Position numbers and translations under genes: made by a program. A stretch of DNA of 64,000 nucleotides from NCBI RefSeq assembly GCF_964355755.1, contig NC_092671.1, positions 33,685,304-33,749,303 of the forward strand. Reading direction: 5' to 3'. Shown in pieces: positions 44,884-58,800 of this stretch. Position 1 is the stretch's first letter, and the number at the start of each line of letters is the position of its first letter. The stretch is from Antedon mediterranea (taxonomy: Eukaryota > Echinodermata > Crinoidea > Comatulida > Antedonidae). The notes under the pieces were generated by a model. The model made no database searches and had not been told where the DNA came from. It was given only the letters and a program-made list of their open reading frames with translations.

Positions 44884-46850
44884 AGGGTTCAATTATAACA
44901 AACGCTGGTTTGCAACGAAGGCGTACTGCCATACCTCGGGTAGGTTTATTATTTGGTTCAATTATTCCAGACGCTGGTTTGCAACGAAGGCGTACTGTCA
45001 TACCTCGGATAGGTTTATTACTGGGTTCAATTATACCAAACGCTGGTTTCCAACGACGGCTTACTGCCATACCTCGGGTAGGTTTATTATTGGGTTCAAT
45101 ATACCAACGCTGGTTTGCAACGAAGGCGTACTGCCATACCTCGGGTAAGTTTATTATTGGGTTCAATTATACCAACCGCTGATTTGCAACGAAGGCGTAC
45201 TGCTATACCTTGGGTAGGTTTATTATTGGGTTCAATTATACCAAACGCTGGTTTGCAACGAAGGCGTACTGCCATACCTCGGGTAGATTTATTATTGGGT
45301 TCAATTAAACCAAACGCTGGTTTGTGACGAAGGCGTACTGCATACCTCAGGTAGGTTTGTTATTGGGTTCAATTATACCAAACGCTGGTTTGTGACGAAG
45401 GCGTACTGCCATACCTCGGGTAGGATTATTATCTATATATAAATTTACGTAAGGGAAAAATTCGGTAAACCGCGCCTTACTTCTAGAATTTTTACTCGAT
45501 GGTATATAAAGTTGGTTCGTACTTTCGGTACTGATTTTAACAACCTGATGTAACCCTGTATACTAATTAAATTAAGTTAGATAATTAGTTATTGACGATT
45601 AAAACGATTTGCCCCAAATAGGGGTGTTTTCTGATCGTGGTATAAACTGTCTAATGGATGTCCATCTTGAAAAATACTCGCCACAAAAATGCGAGGAGGC
45701 TTCGCATTTTCCTATCTCCTCCTACGATAATTGTTTTTAATAGCTGAAAACCAGTTGAACAGCTAGAGTGCAGCATCATAATGTTGAAGACAGGCCGATT
45801 TTCTTTAAAAAATACTATTTTGATAGATTTAATATACGATTATACAAATGTATTGATTTGCGATGAATGGAACGTCCCAATCTCTCAGTCTGCCAGAGTT
45901 TGGTTTAACACAAGTAGGTAAATTTATGAGCCCTTGGTTTAACACATACGGTAGATAAATATATGGGCCCTTTGAGAATAAACTTGCAATACTTTGACAA
46001 TACTGTAAATACCTATTAACTATTTTTGGTCCTCATTTGAATCGAGCATTTCCTAAATGCTCATACTATTAGATGTAATATAAAAATATATACAAATAAA
46101 CTTTATTACTGAGATTGTGGATAGGCTCTACTGTTAGATATACAACTTTATACTGACAGTTCCTTCTCAACGTTTGTATTAATTAATAATTACCAAAAAT
46201 AAAACGTCGTAGTGGTGTATCGTGACATGTACTTTAATATTTCAATCGAATATGAAAGTGACAGTTTTAACAAAGTATTAAATCGCAAATGTTTTACTGT
46301 ATTTAGAGGTATATTATTTATAGGCCCAAAAAACATGAAAAAATATTTCGTTACTGAGTGGATAAAGAATATATTTAAAAATTGTTCCTCTTTGTACCTA
46401 TCCGTTTTCCCATCCCTCAAACCTAATGTTACATACAAAACACAAATTGGGTTCTTTAAATGAGTCAAAATAAAAAATTTGGACTCATTTTGTGATAAGT
46501 TTCTCCTTCGGAAGTAATTCCCAGTGTGCTAATTTTAGTTGACTACATAAATCATCGTGTCTATTTATTCGTTTCTGTAAACGACAATGTATTATATAAT
46601 AGTACATTTGAAATCGCCAGTTTTGCTACGCGGAAATTACTGTGTATTCGAGAACCATCTGTGGGCACGACCTAGATGGTACGCGAGCGAAGCGAGCGTA
46701 CCATCTAGTTGGGTTCAATTATACCAAACGCTGGTTTGTGACGAAGGCGTACTGCCATACCTCGGGTAGGTTTATTATTGGGTTCAATTATATCTAACGC
46801 TGGTTTGCAACGAAGGCGTACTGCCATACCTCGGGTAGGTTTTTTATTGG
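44884..46850. repeat. 69-bp minisatellite, right copy, split by a Helitron-like element
   Basis: About eight units lie at 44884-45431 and two at 46709-46850. Unit sequence as in 11722-14130. The array is much shorter than its sister, showing copy-number change since the duplication. Confidence 0.85.
45432..46708 (+). mobile_element. Helitron-like element inserted in the minisatellite, copy 3
   Basis: The left flank GGATTATTA and the right flank TTGGGTTCAATT rejoin into the normal array sequence (GGTTTATTATTGGGTTCAATT in two steps) with nothing gained or lost. The element starts TC (TCTATATATAAATTTACG), ends CTAG, and has a terminal hairpin CTAGATGGTACGC-loop-GCGTACCATCTAG. Insertion between A and T, TC and CTRR ends and a 3' hairpin are the Helitron hallmarks. 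Its length is 1277 bp and there is no Rep/helicase, so it is non-autonomous. Confidence 0.8.
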
Positions 46851-46886
46851 GATTTTAATTTGACTTATTGTACAGTTGTAACTTAC

Positions 46887-49800
46887 CTTCAGTGTTTATT
46901 TTCTTAGGAGGTCCTGAAACAATTAAACAAAAACATAGGAACATTTTGAAATTGATATTCATGTTAACATTTGGATAAGTTATTAGGTTTGCAGGTTTGG
47001 TTATCAAATGCTATCTACTTTTTAACTGGTTTATTATCCCGACGATCTGTTTTATAATCTGAAAAGGAATCAGTAATTAAGTATTTTACATTAGTATTGA
47101 TTGTAGTTGAACATGGTGCATACGACTTTCATAATTACGGTTGAATTGTGTTTTGGCTTTTTAAAAAAAATTTAGATATTTTGATTTATGTAACATATCC
47201 TTTTAAGAGTTTCTTCTATCTTGTGGACATATTTCAGTTTGGTTTTTATTACTTACTTTCAGCGTTTATTTCGATAATAGAAGACTCTGTAACAAAGATT
47301 AGAAGGAAACATGAAGAATACATTGTCATTTTCAACATTAATTATCAAATCCCCTTTTATTTCAACATCTAGAAGGATATTTTGGATTAAAAAAGAAGTT
47401 ATCAACCTTTTCCTAATACAGGATGTGCGAATACGGGATGATCGATACACACAATTGGTGCTGACCAGGGTTCAATTAGACAAAAGGCTGATTAGCGCTG
47501 AGGGCGTATCCATACTTCGTTTCGGTGTAGGTTTTTTTCTCACACGTCTGTAGAGCGCTTAGATGTTTCACGACATCAAAGAAATTAGCATGCATTAAAC
47601 TTTTAGAATGTTAAAGCGGCAGAAGAAAACTATAAAATGTGCATACTTATTTCCCCACATGTAAGTAAGGTCGTAATATTGATTACGCCTATAATTATAA
47701 AATACTAGAGGGTGAGCTCGCTTCGCTTGCTCCCCCTCTAGAGGAAGTGTAGACGATGGTTTTCGGAATAATATGGAATGACACGGGTAAACATGTTTTA
47801 AAAGGACGTTCTCCTTGTACGTTTTCTGTCGGTTACCATTATTGAAAATGCTTGACAGATCGTAAAACTAAACCTGTCTTAGATGATTAATAATATTTTA
47901 AAGTGTAGTGTTTATTGTTTGGTAGGGCCATTATAGGTTGGAGGTGTGGAGGCGGAGATCATTTTTTAGGTAGGTGCATATTCGAGGGATATGTTTAATT
48001 TTGTGTTTTAATAATATGGTAACATTATTTTATAATCAAATAAAATCCTCTAATAGATATGAAAAGTGGTAAAAAGAATAACAGATGCTTGGTAAATTGT
48101 AGATAACAGTGAGATGAATTCTACTACAAAAAGTATAATTGTGTTATTATAAATATAATACTTTATTGTTGTGTATTATAAATGAGGATATGCGTTTATT
48201 ATTCAAATTGATTTTTTTAGGAGACGCGTTTATTCAAATAAATACCGTCCTACTAATTAATACTTTATTTAATTTAAACATCTTTTGAAATTAACTTCTG
48301 CGACAAAGTGGGCCGTTTCAGCCCAGGAAAGAAGACATTTTAGACATCCTGGTACTAACGGGACACAGATAGCTTACAGTTATTCCTGCCAGCTTACTCA
48401 ATAAAACTCGGCTATCGGGATTTCACTCGATTTAAAAAAAATCAAATCTCCCTATGTAAACTATTAATACTATTCCCCAAAATATATTTCGATGCTTTAT
48501 GGCGTATATTTAATTTTATCTTTATCAATTTGCAGTATAATTTTTATTTTTTAACTACTGTACCTTCGCACGCGTGGTCCGGTCCTAAAATAAACAAAAA
48601 CATCTAAAATGGCTATAGCCTATGACTATATAACGACCAACTTAGTTGAAACCAGGTTGTTGCAAAGTGAACTCATTGTGAACCCGGAAATTACTTTGAC
48701 CACGTAGAATTTAAATTGAGTTGAAAATCTACCGTTGAAATCATAAATTTTGTTAAAAAACTCTTTATAATATGTTTCTAAGATAGAAATATGGAACAAT
48801 ATCGTAATAGTAAAATCCATTGTTGTCAAATTTAGATTTCAAGGTACATCTGAGATAGATCAGGTAGGCATCCAAGGCAGAGATTTGTACCGAAGTTTTT
48901 TTTATGCTCGTCTAATTTATGTCAGAATTAACCATAATTTATATATAGATTATGATTATTAAAATAATAAAATAGAATAATATAGTATACTCTCACCTTC
49001 TTCACCTCGACGAACTCTGTCATGAACTGAAATAACATAACATATTAAAAATGGGTGATTGATAGCAAGGAATATTGCATTAAAACATTGAATGTTAGTG
49101 TTTGTGTTAAACAGAGGTGAAGTTTATGCTTAAGATTGATTCCATTGTGTTTTTGAATTCATTATTCACTGTGTAAACGTAATATGTGGTCCCCTACCGG
49201 TATCGTTTATATTATAGTAATGTGTATTAAATTTGCGAATAAATATAATTATTACTGTACATTGAACATAAAAAGAAATATATAATACATAATTATATTA
49301 CATGGTATTAAAATGTTGAAAATCATAAATTATCAAAGCAATGATTATCCGCTATCATCGTATTTATTTTATTTTATGAATACTGTTATTCCATTATGAG
49401 GTTCTGAAACAGATCAGACAAAAGGCATGAACACTTTGAAATTTATATTCATGTAACAGATAAGTTGATGTTTGTAACCGTGTTTATCAAAATGTGTTAT
49501 CTACATCTAGTTTAGGTCAACATCTTGAAGGTTTTGTTTAATCCAAAAAGCAATTCACCAAAGTAGCCTACTAATGTAAGAATGTATGCCTATGGTTATA
49601 ATGAACATGGTACACAGACAATGCAAATGGTTGTATTTTTGTTCGAATTAAGTTCACGTACCGTGCGGTACGGTAATTAGTTCTACCTAACAGAAAAGTG
49701 ACGATGCGTAAAGATAATAAATTTAATGATAAAGTGATGATAATTAATGTTTCTAATTTGTCTCGTGTCGTCTCTATATAAATTTCTTTCTGAAGGAAGG

Positions 49801-52800
49801 CAGACGGCAGGTAGGCCTAGTTTGAATTATACACAAAATATCTAGGCCTAGGCCCATATTGAAGAAATAATTCAGAGTAGGTGTTAAACTTCTTCTATCG
49901 GTTGCATTAAATATAGGTACACTTTTGTTATTTATTCTAACTAAACATCTACAATGGCCAACGTGGAAAACAAAGAGCCAAATATTTCTAATTTAAATAT
50001 TAGCGCCGCTGAACCGAACACCTGGCTGTCGACTCTCATCAAGTCAATCATGGGCTGCAAAACCATTGCTGATATTATATCTACATTATGCGACGCAGTC
50101 ACCAAGATTGTCTCCTTGGAAAAAGACATTACCACCCTCAATCTTGAAATCACCGGTTTACAAAAAGAACTGAGGAATTTGCACGCCGATATGCAGGAAA
50201 ATTCTGATTTCATGGATGTTAAGCTGAAGGATATTGCCGAGGATACGCAGCAATCCACTACGGAATGCATAGAAGAGATACGTGACAAAATTGACAACCT
50301 AGAAGGACGTCAACGCCGTAACAATCTGATGTTTACTGGCATACCCGAACAAGCGGAGGATAGTGAAGGTACTGTTAATTTCCTTTCCTCATTTATCTCC
50401 AATACCACCGGCATCAAAATCGCTAATGATGATATACAACGAGCCCATCGAGTTGGACCACGTAATACCACCAGGGATAAACCGAGACCACTTGTTGCAT
50501 ACTTTCTCAGATATTCTACTAAAGAAAGAGTACGCAAGGCAGCTCCAAAAGTGAGACCTAAATTTAAAGATAATAACATCTACGTAAATAATGATTTTAT
50601 CAGCAAAGTGATAAGTAGAAGAAAGGCATTATACTCATCGATGAAATACCTGCATTCCAACAAAGTAAAGGCCTGGCTCCACCTTGACAAATTGCGTTAC
50701 ATAGATGCAAATGGTTATGTTCGCACATTCATCGACATGGATCATCTTGCCAAATACTACCCGAACCTCAAGGAAGCACATGCCCCCGTAGCTACTGAGT
50801 AATTCTAGTCGTCGCAATAATTTAACTTTACTTTGACTCTACTTACCGTCAACCGAAATATTACCTATAATATATTTTTATTTCAAGAATTGTTTATTTT
50901 GCTTCTCATTAATTATGTATTAATGTATACAGTCTCATGCATGCTTATTGCTGTATTTCTTTTTTAGATAACGCTATACGCAGCTATTGTTAATGAATGT
51001 TAATTATCTTCACTTACTTCCTTTTTATGACTTTAATGTGAACTCTGAACTTACTAACAACAATGATATTTCTAACATAACCTTTAATCCAGTTAATTAC
51101 AATGAAAATGAAAAATATGATGAATCTTTTGATCAACTAATTAATAATCTCAATTCACAGTCGGTTACCCTAGATGAATGCAGCTTTTATGATTATTCAC
51201 AATTTAATTCTAAGTTTAATACATCCTTTAATACTAAACTATCTCTCCTGCATCTTAATATTAGAAGTATTACGCATAAAGTTAATGATCTCGAATGCCT
51301 TTTGAATTCAATTAATAACAAATTTTCCATAATCGGTATCAGTGAAACATGGCTTAATGAAAACTCCCCTATTCCTTTCATTAATAATTACTCCTTCTTT
51401 GCAAGCAATAGAAGCAATAATCAAATTGGCAGAGGAGTTGCATTTTTTATACGTAATGATATTAGCATTACAATTCGAAATGACTTAAAATTACCAGACG
51501 ACCTTTCCGAATCACTTTTTGTTGAGATTGAAAATTCAAAGACAAAAAATGATATTATAGGCATTATTTACAGAGCCCCCTGTGGAGGGCTAGATTATTT
51601 TACTAAATCCGTCGATAATGTATTAACCCAAATTAACAATGAAAACAAAAATTGTCATCTCATGGGAGACTTCAATATTGATTTATTGAAATTCCATAAC
51701 CATAAATTAACAAACACCTACCTAAATACCTTAATTTCCCATTTTTTTTCCAACTATTTCAAAACCAACTAGGATTACCTCAACTTCGGCCACCTTGATT
51801 GATCATTTTTATTCCAAACAATCTAACTATAAAATAGTTGCTGGTGTTTTACTTAATGATATCTCCGACCACCTTCCTATATTTCAGTTCATTGATCAAG
51901 AAATTAATGATCAAAACCTTGATGATAATAGCGCCAACTATTCATTTCGTATAAACGACCTAAATGCCTTATCGATTGATTTAGAAGGTGAAGACTGGTC
52001 TATGATATTTGATTGTGACCCAAGATTGAGTTTTGATATATTTATTGAAAAATTTACAAATATCCACTCCAGACACTTGGTTAAAAGTAGTATAAAATCA
52101 AATAAAACGTTTAAACAACCATGGATGTCATCTGCTCTCTTAAAATGTAGTTCTCGGAAACATAAACTTTATAACAAATATATGCACACACGTAGTAATA
52201 ATGACAAATTAAACTATACAAAATATAATAATATTTTCACTAATCTTTGTCGCACTGCTAAAAAGAATTATTATACTTCCCAGTTTGATAGATATAAAGG
52301 TAATCTGAAGAACACATGGCTTGTAATAAATTCTGTTTTAAATAAAGGTAATAATAATAACAAGCACCCGAATCTAATTAAAGACGGTGATAATATTTAC
52401 AAAACTCAAAAAGAGATATGTGAATCGTTTAACAACTATTTTTCTACAATTGGTCCTAATCTTATTAATAGTATGCCAACTAATATAACTGATCCATTAT
52501 CTTATCTTCATTCTGCGTTTGCCAACTCATTTTATATTAGCCCAGTTTCAATTGATGATGTTAACCTAACTATATACAATCTAAATTCTAATAAAGGGTC
52601 TGGATCTGACGGTATTACTGCTCGTGTCTTAAAATCTGTATCTCCCTTAATCATCAACCAACTTACCCATTGTATAAATTCATCTTTTTTATCTGGCACT
52701 TTTCCAACACACTTAAAACTAGCTAAAGTTGTGCCCATTTTCAAGAAAGGTGAACGAAGTCAATTATCTAATTACCGGCCAATATCACTACTTTCAGTGT

Positions 52801-55800
52801 TTTCCAAAATTATTGAAAAACTCATGTATTCTAAACTTTCTGATTATCTCACAAAATTTGATATACTTAATAAACGCCAATATGGTTTTCGAAAAAATCA
52901 CTCTACATCCCATGCCGTTTTAGATCTTATTAATAATATTACAAATTCATTTGAATCAAAAGAAAATTTATTAAGTTTATTTATTGATCTTTCAAAGGCC
53001 TTCGATGTTATTAATCACAATAATTTAATTAAAAAACTTGAGTGCTATGGAATTAGAGGTATTTCATTGAATTGGTTTAATAGTTATTTGAAAGATAGAA
53101 AACAATATGTTGCATTAGGATCTTGTACATCGTCGACGATGGATATTACTTGCGGAGTGCCACAGGGATATGTGCTTGGGCCATTGCTCTTCCTTATTTA
53201 TGTTAATGATCTGGCTAATGTCAGTAACAAATTGCAAGTAATATCCTTCGCCGACGACACCACCTTATTTTACTCTAATTCCAATATTGATTTATTATTT
53301 ACTACATTCAATGATGAATTAACAAAATTTTGGGACTGGTTTATTTCAAACAAATTACTTATTAATACTCTTAAAACAAATTATTAAATTTTTCACAATT
53401 CTCAACGTAAACTAAAAGTTGATGACCTAAATATACTTCTTGGCGGAATTCAAATTGAACGCAAAACTGAAACACTTTTTTTAGGTGTATATATTCATGA
53501 AAACCTCAAATGGACCAGTCATCAAAATTACGTTTCGAAAAAAATATCAAGATCTATTAGTATTATTAACAGACTTAAGCACTTCTTCCCTCTAAATATT
53601 TTTAATTTCTCTTTATAACACACTTGTACTTCCTTATTTCTAGTATTGTAACATTATTTGGGCTGCAGATTACTCTTCTAATATTGCTAGATTAACTAAA
53701 TTACAAAAACGTGCAGCTAGAATTATTACTTTTTCACCATATAGAACCTCATCTGAACCCCTTTTTAAACGTCTTGGTATATTAAAATTAACGGATATCC
53801 ACAATGTTCAAGTTGCCAGTTTTATGTTTAATTATTTTAAAAACCAACTTCCTATTTCTATGATTGATATGCTCTGTAAACGTACCAAATTTCACAATTA
53901 CAATTTAAGAACTTCTCATTTAAACATTCCTTTTGCTAGACTTACAAAAACTAAATTTTTTATAACTATATCAGGTCCTAATTTGTGGAATCATATCCCA
54001 CCAAATATCAAAACGTCAATATCATTATTTACTTTCCGAAAAAAGTTAAAGAATCATTATATATCTAAATATTATACTGCTTAGTTAATATGCTTATTAT
54101 CATTATTTATACTCATATACTATTTATGTCTTACACAAAATATTAGTTGTTGTTTATTATTGCAATCTTTAATCTATACTATATATAATGTATATAGTAT
54201 ATACTATATATATACTGGAATTATAATTTATGTATACATATTTTTTTTTTTCATTTACCAATATCGGTAGTTATTTCATTTATAATTATCATGAAACTAT
54301 TGAAATATAATTTAAATAATTTTTATAAAGAAGATGTTAGTTATGTTATTATACTGTAATTTTTTATCCTAAATTATATAATTATATATTCTAGGTTATT
54401 TTTATTTTTTTAGTAATGTGTTTTGTTATGGGTCCCTACGAGACAAGTTTTTAACTTCTAGAAGGGATCTATGATAATAATGACTACCAATTACTGCTTT
54501 ATCTATGTTCACTTTAATATCTTTTTTCTATTTTGTATATATTCATTCATTATTATCTAAATAAATATTATCTGAATCTGAATCTGAATACCGTTTGAGC
54601 TAAGTCGACGTTCACAGTATAATTACAGTTCCTACGCATAAATACCTATCGTCAGAATCATCCCCGATGATGATAGAATTGATTTAGAAATATTGATTGC
54701 TTGCACCATGACGTGCATTCGATAACGTTTGTAAAGCTCTTTCTTCAATCTACACTATCAAACTAGTTTGACAAAGGAAGTTTTTTTTACAAATTATACT
54801 GCTTGTTATGCATATTTTTTTTAAATTTTTAAACTTACCTTCAGCGTTTAATCCATATCTTTTAGCAGCAGGTTCTGAAGCAATAAAGAAAAAAATAACT
54901 TTAAAGTGTATAAGTTTTCAAATTAGATTAATAATATATTGTGCTTTGATTTTTTTCATGTTTTCAATTCAATTCAACTCAAAATAACATTTAGTTACTT
55001 TTAATTGTAGTTTTTGTGTCAGGGAAATGAGTAATTAGATGTTTTGCCCTCCTCTGACGTAATTTGTACTTTATACTAAGTACATTTGAGAATACTTGAC
55101 CATCCGAGAACTATACTTGTGAATTTTTTCTCAAATGTACTTAGTATAAAGTACAAATTACGTCAGAGTAGGGCAAAACATCTAATTACTCAAACTACAA
55201 TTACAATCCTGTTGGTGCAGTACCCGCTGCTTACTTGGGCTCGAATCTAACCACAAGCCATCAGCGCAAGCTCGGTGGTCTAGAGGTATGAACGCCAGGC
55301 TAAGTGATTAGGTTATTAGGTTTGCGGGTTTGGTTATCAAATGTTATCTCTTTTTAGCTAGTTTATTATCCCGAACAAGCTGCTATAATCTGAAAAGGAG
55401 TCAGTAATTAGGTATTTTACAGGAGTGTTGCTTGCAGTTGAACGAAATTACGGTTCTATTGTATTTTGGCTTATTTTAGTTTGAATTAAGACATTGAGAT
55501 TTATGTGACACATCCTTTAATTTCAAGAGTTTCTTCTTTCTTGTGGACATACTTCGGTTTGGTTTTTATTACTTAGATTATAGTATATACGTATTTTTGT
55601 AACTTACTTTCAGCGTTTATTTCCATAAAAGAAGGCTCTGTAACAAAGATTAGAAGGAAACATAAAGGATACATTGTCTTTTTTAACCTTAATTATCTAA
55701 TGTGTTATCTCCTTTTAGTTAATTCAACATCTAGAAGGATATTTTGGATTAAAATAGAAGTTATCAACGTTTTCCGATAACGGGATGTGCGAATACGGGA

Positions 55801-58800
55801 TGATCGATACATAATTGGTGCTGAGACCAGAGTTCAATTAGAAAAGGCTGCAGGATAGCGCTTAGGGCGTATCCATACTTCGTTGCGGTTTAGGTTTTTT
55901 TTCTCACAAGTTTGTAGAGCACTTAGATGTTTCACGACATTAAGGCTCTATACATCAAAAGCATGCATTAAGATGCTATGCTTATAATGTGGCATAATTT
56001 CATAATGCTAAAGCTGCAGAGGAAAACTATAACATGTGCATACTCATTTCCCAACATGTAAGTGACGTTGTAATATTGATTAGGCCTATTATTATAAAAT
56101 ATTATGATTATCAAAGTAATAAATTAGAATAATAATGGTGTACTCACCTACTTCACCTCGACGAACTCTGTCATGAACTGAAATAACATAACATATTAAT
56201 AACGAGTGATTAATAGAAAGGATATTGCATTGAAACATTGAATGTTAGTGTTTTGTGTTAACTGAGGTGAAGTTTATGCTTAAGATTGATTATAGTGTGT
56301 ATTTGAATTAATTATTCACTTTGTAACCGTAATATGTGGTCCCATGCCAGTATCGTTTATATTATAGTAATGTGTATTAAATTGGCGAATAAATATAATT
56401 TTTACTGTACTTTAAACATAAAAAGAAATATATAATACATAATTATATTACATGGTATTAAAATGCTGAAAATCATAAATTATCAAAGCAATTATTATCC
56501 GCTATCATCGAAATTATTAACTTTCTGCTAAAGTATTATTTTATTTCATGAATACTATTATTCTATTAGGAGGTTCTGAAATAGATCAGACGAAAAGCAT
56601 GAACACTTTAAATTTATATTCATGTAACAGATACGTTGATGTTTAGTAACCGTGTTTACCAAATGTGTTATCTACTTTTAGTTTAGTTTAATATCTTGAA
56701 GAATCTGTTTGATCCAAAAAGCAATTAATAAAAGTAGCCTACTAATGCTAGAATGTACTAATGGTTATAATGGAGCATGGTACACAGAACATGCAATTGG
56801 TTGTATTTTTGCTCGTATTAAGATCACGCGCCGTGCGGTACGGTAATTAGTTCTACCTAACAGAAAAGTGACGATACATAATTATGATAAATATGATGAT
56901 ATGATATATATGATATTTGGATTTAGATGAGGTTCTGAAACTGATCAGACAAAAGGCATGAACACTTTGAAATGTACATTCATGTAACAGATAAGTTGAT
57001 GTTTGTAACCGGGTTTATCAAATGTGCTATCTACTTTTAGTTTAGTTCAACATCTTGAAGGATTTGTTTAATCCAAAGAAAATTAATCAAAGTAGCCTAA
57101 TGTAAGAATGTATGCCTATGGTTATAATGGAACATGGTACACAGAAAATGCATTTGGTTGTATTTTTGCTCGTATAAAGATCACGCGCCGTGCGGTACGG
57201 TAATTAGTTCTACCTAACAGAAAAGTGAAGATACATAATTATGATAAATATGATGATATGATATATATGATATTTAAATTTTATAATCTTTTTGAACACA
57301 TTGATGTTTAAATTTAACATATAGATTTTAATTTTTTTAACTGTTTTTTAATATTGTGCAATTTGTATATGTAACTTATTCTCAATTCAATGTTATATTG
57401 CAATGAGTAGAATGAATAAAACCAGAAATGAACAAATGTAATAATAAAGTGATGATAATTGTAATATACCACCAGTACCTTGGTACAGTAGTAATGTATT
57501 GTAATATACCCCCAGTACCTTGGTACAGTAGTAATGTATTGTAATATACCCTCAGTACCTTGGTACAGTAGTAATGTATTGTAATATACCCTCAGTACCT
57601 TGGTACAGTAGTAATGTATTGTAATATACCCTCAGTACCTTGGTACAGTAGTAATGTATTGTAATATACCCCTAGTACCTTGGTACAGTAGTAATGTATT
57701 GTAATATACCCCCAGTACCTTGGTACAGTAGTAATGTATTGTAATATACCCCCAGTACCTTGGTACAGTAGTAATGTATTGTAATATACCCTCAGTACCT
57801 TGGTACAGTAGTAATGTATTGTAATATACCCTCAGTACCTTGGTACAGTAGTAATGTATTGTAATATACCCCCAGTACCTTGGTACAGTAGTAACGTATT
57901 GTAATATACCCCAGTACCTTGGTACAGTAGTAATGTATTGTAATATACCCCCAGTACCTTGGTACAGTAGTAATGTATTGTAATATACCCTCAGTACCTA
58001 TGTACAGTAGTAATGTATTGTAATATACCCCCAGTACCTTGGTACAGTAGTAATGTATTGTAATATACTCCCAGTACCTTGGTACAGTAGTAATGTATTG
58101 TAATATACCCCCAGTACCTTGGTACAGTAGTAATGTATTGTAATATACCCTCAGTACCTTGGTACAGTAGTAATGTATTGTAATATACCCTCAGTACCTT
58201 GGTACAGTAGTAATGTATTGTAATATACCCCCAGTACCTTGGTACAGTAGTAATGTATTGTTATATACCCTCAGTACCTTGGTACAGTAGTAATGTTTTG
58301 TAATATACCCCCAGTACCTTGGTACAGTAGTAATGTATTGTAATATACCCCCAGTACCTTAGTACATTAGTAATGTATTGTAATACCCCCAGTACCTTGG
58401 TACAGTAGTAATGTATTGTAATATACCCCCAGTACCTTGGTACAGTAGTAATGTATTGTAATATACCCCCAGTACCTTGGTACAGTAGTAATGTATTATA
58501 ATTATACCCTCAGTACCTTGGTACAGTAGTAATGTATTGTAATATACCCCCAGTACCTTGGTGCAGTAGTAATGTATTGTAATATACCCCAAGTACCTTG
58601 GTACAGTAGTAATGTATTGTAATATACCCCCAGTACCTTGGTACAGTAGTAATGTATTGTAATATACCCTCAGTACCTTGGTACAGTAGTAATGTATTAT
58701 AATATACCCTCAGTACCTTGGTACAGTAGTAATGTATTGTAATGTACCCTCAGTACCTTGGTACAGTAGTAATGTATTGTAATATACCCTCAGTACCTTG

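Larger units (their letters stand above)
49898..54588 (+). mobile_element. CR1/L2-type LINE, nearly full length, broken
   Basis: About 4.7 kb with ORF1, an endonuclease-reverse transcriptase ORF2 in pieces, and a 3' tail of three TCTGAA units (54571-54588). The locus B intron (about 16985-17010) and 59835-59860 show the empty site TTCTTCTATATTGATACCG. Here the flanks are TTCTTCTA and TACCG, so about six target bases (TATTGA) are missing and no target duplication is visible. It lies opposite in strand to locus E, in its intron. Confidence 0.85.
38393..54955 (+). repeat. Segmental duplication, right copy
   Basis: Collinear with 1811-17385. It contains the nine 3' exons of locus D, the smaller minisatellite and the downstream half of locus E. 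It lacks the two TIR elements of the left copy and carries two Helitron-like elements, a 1.7-kb insertion and a LINE instead. It ends without the signal exon and is joined to a further exon block of locus E. Confidence 0.85.

Noticed and set aside
49941-50579. Minus-strand frames over LINE ORF1
   Set aside because: Shadows of the plus-strand ORF1, without motifs.
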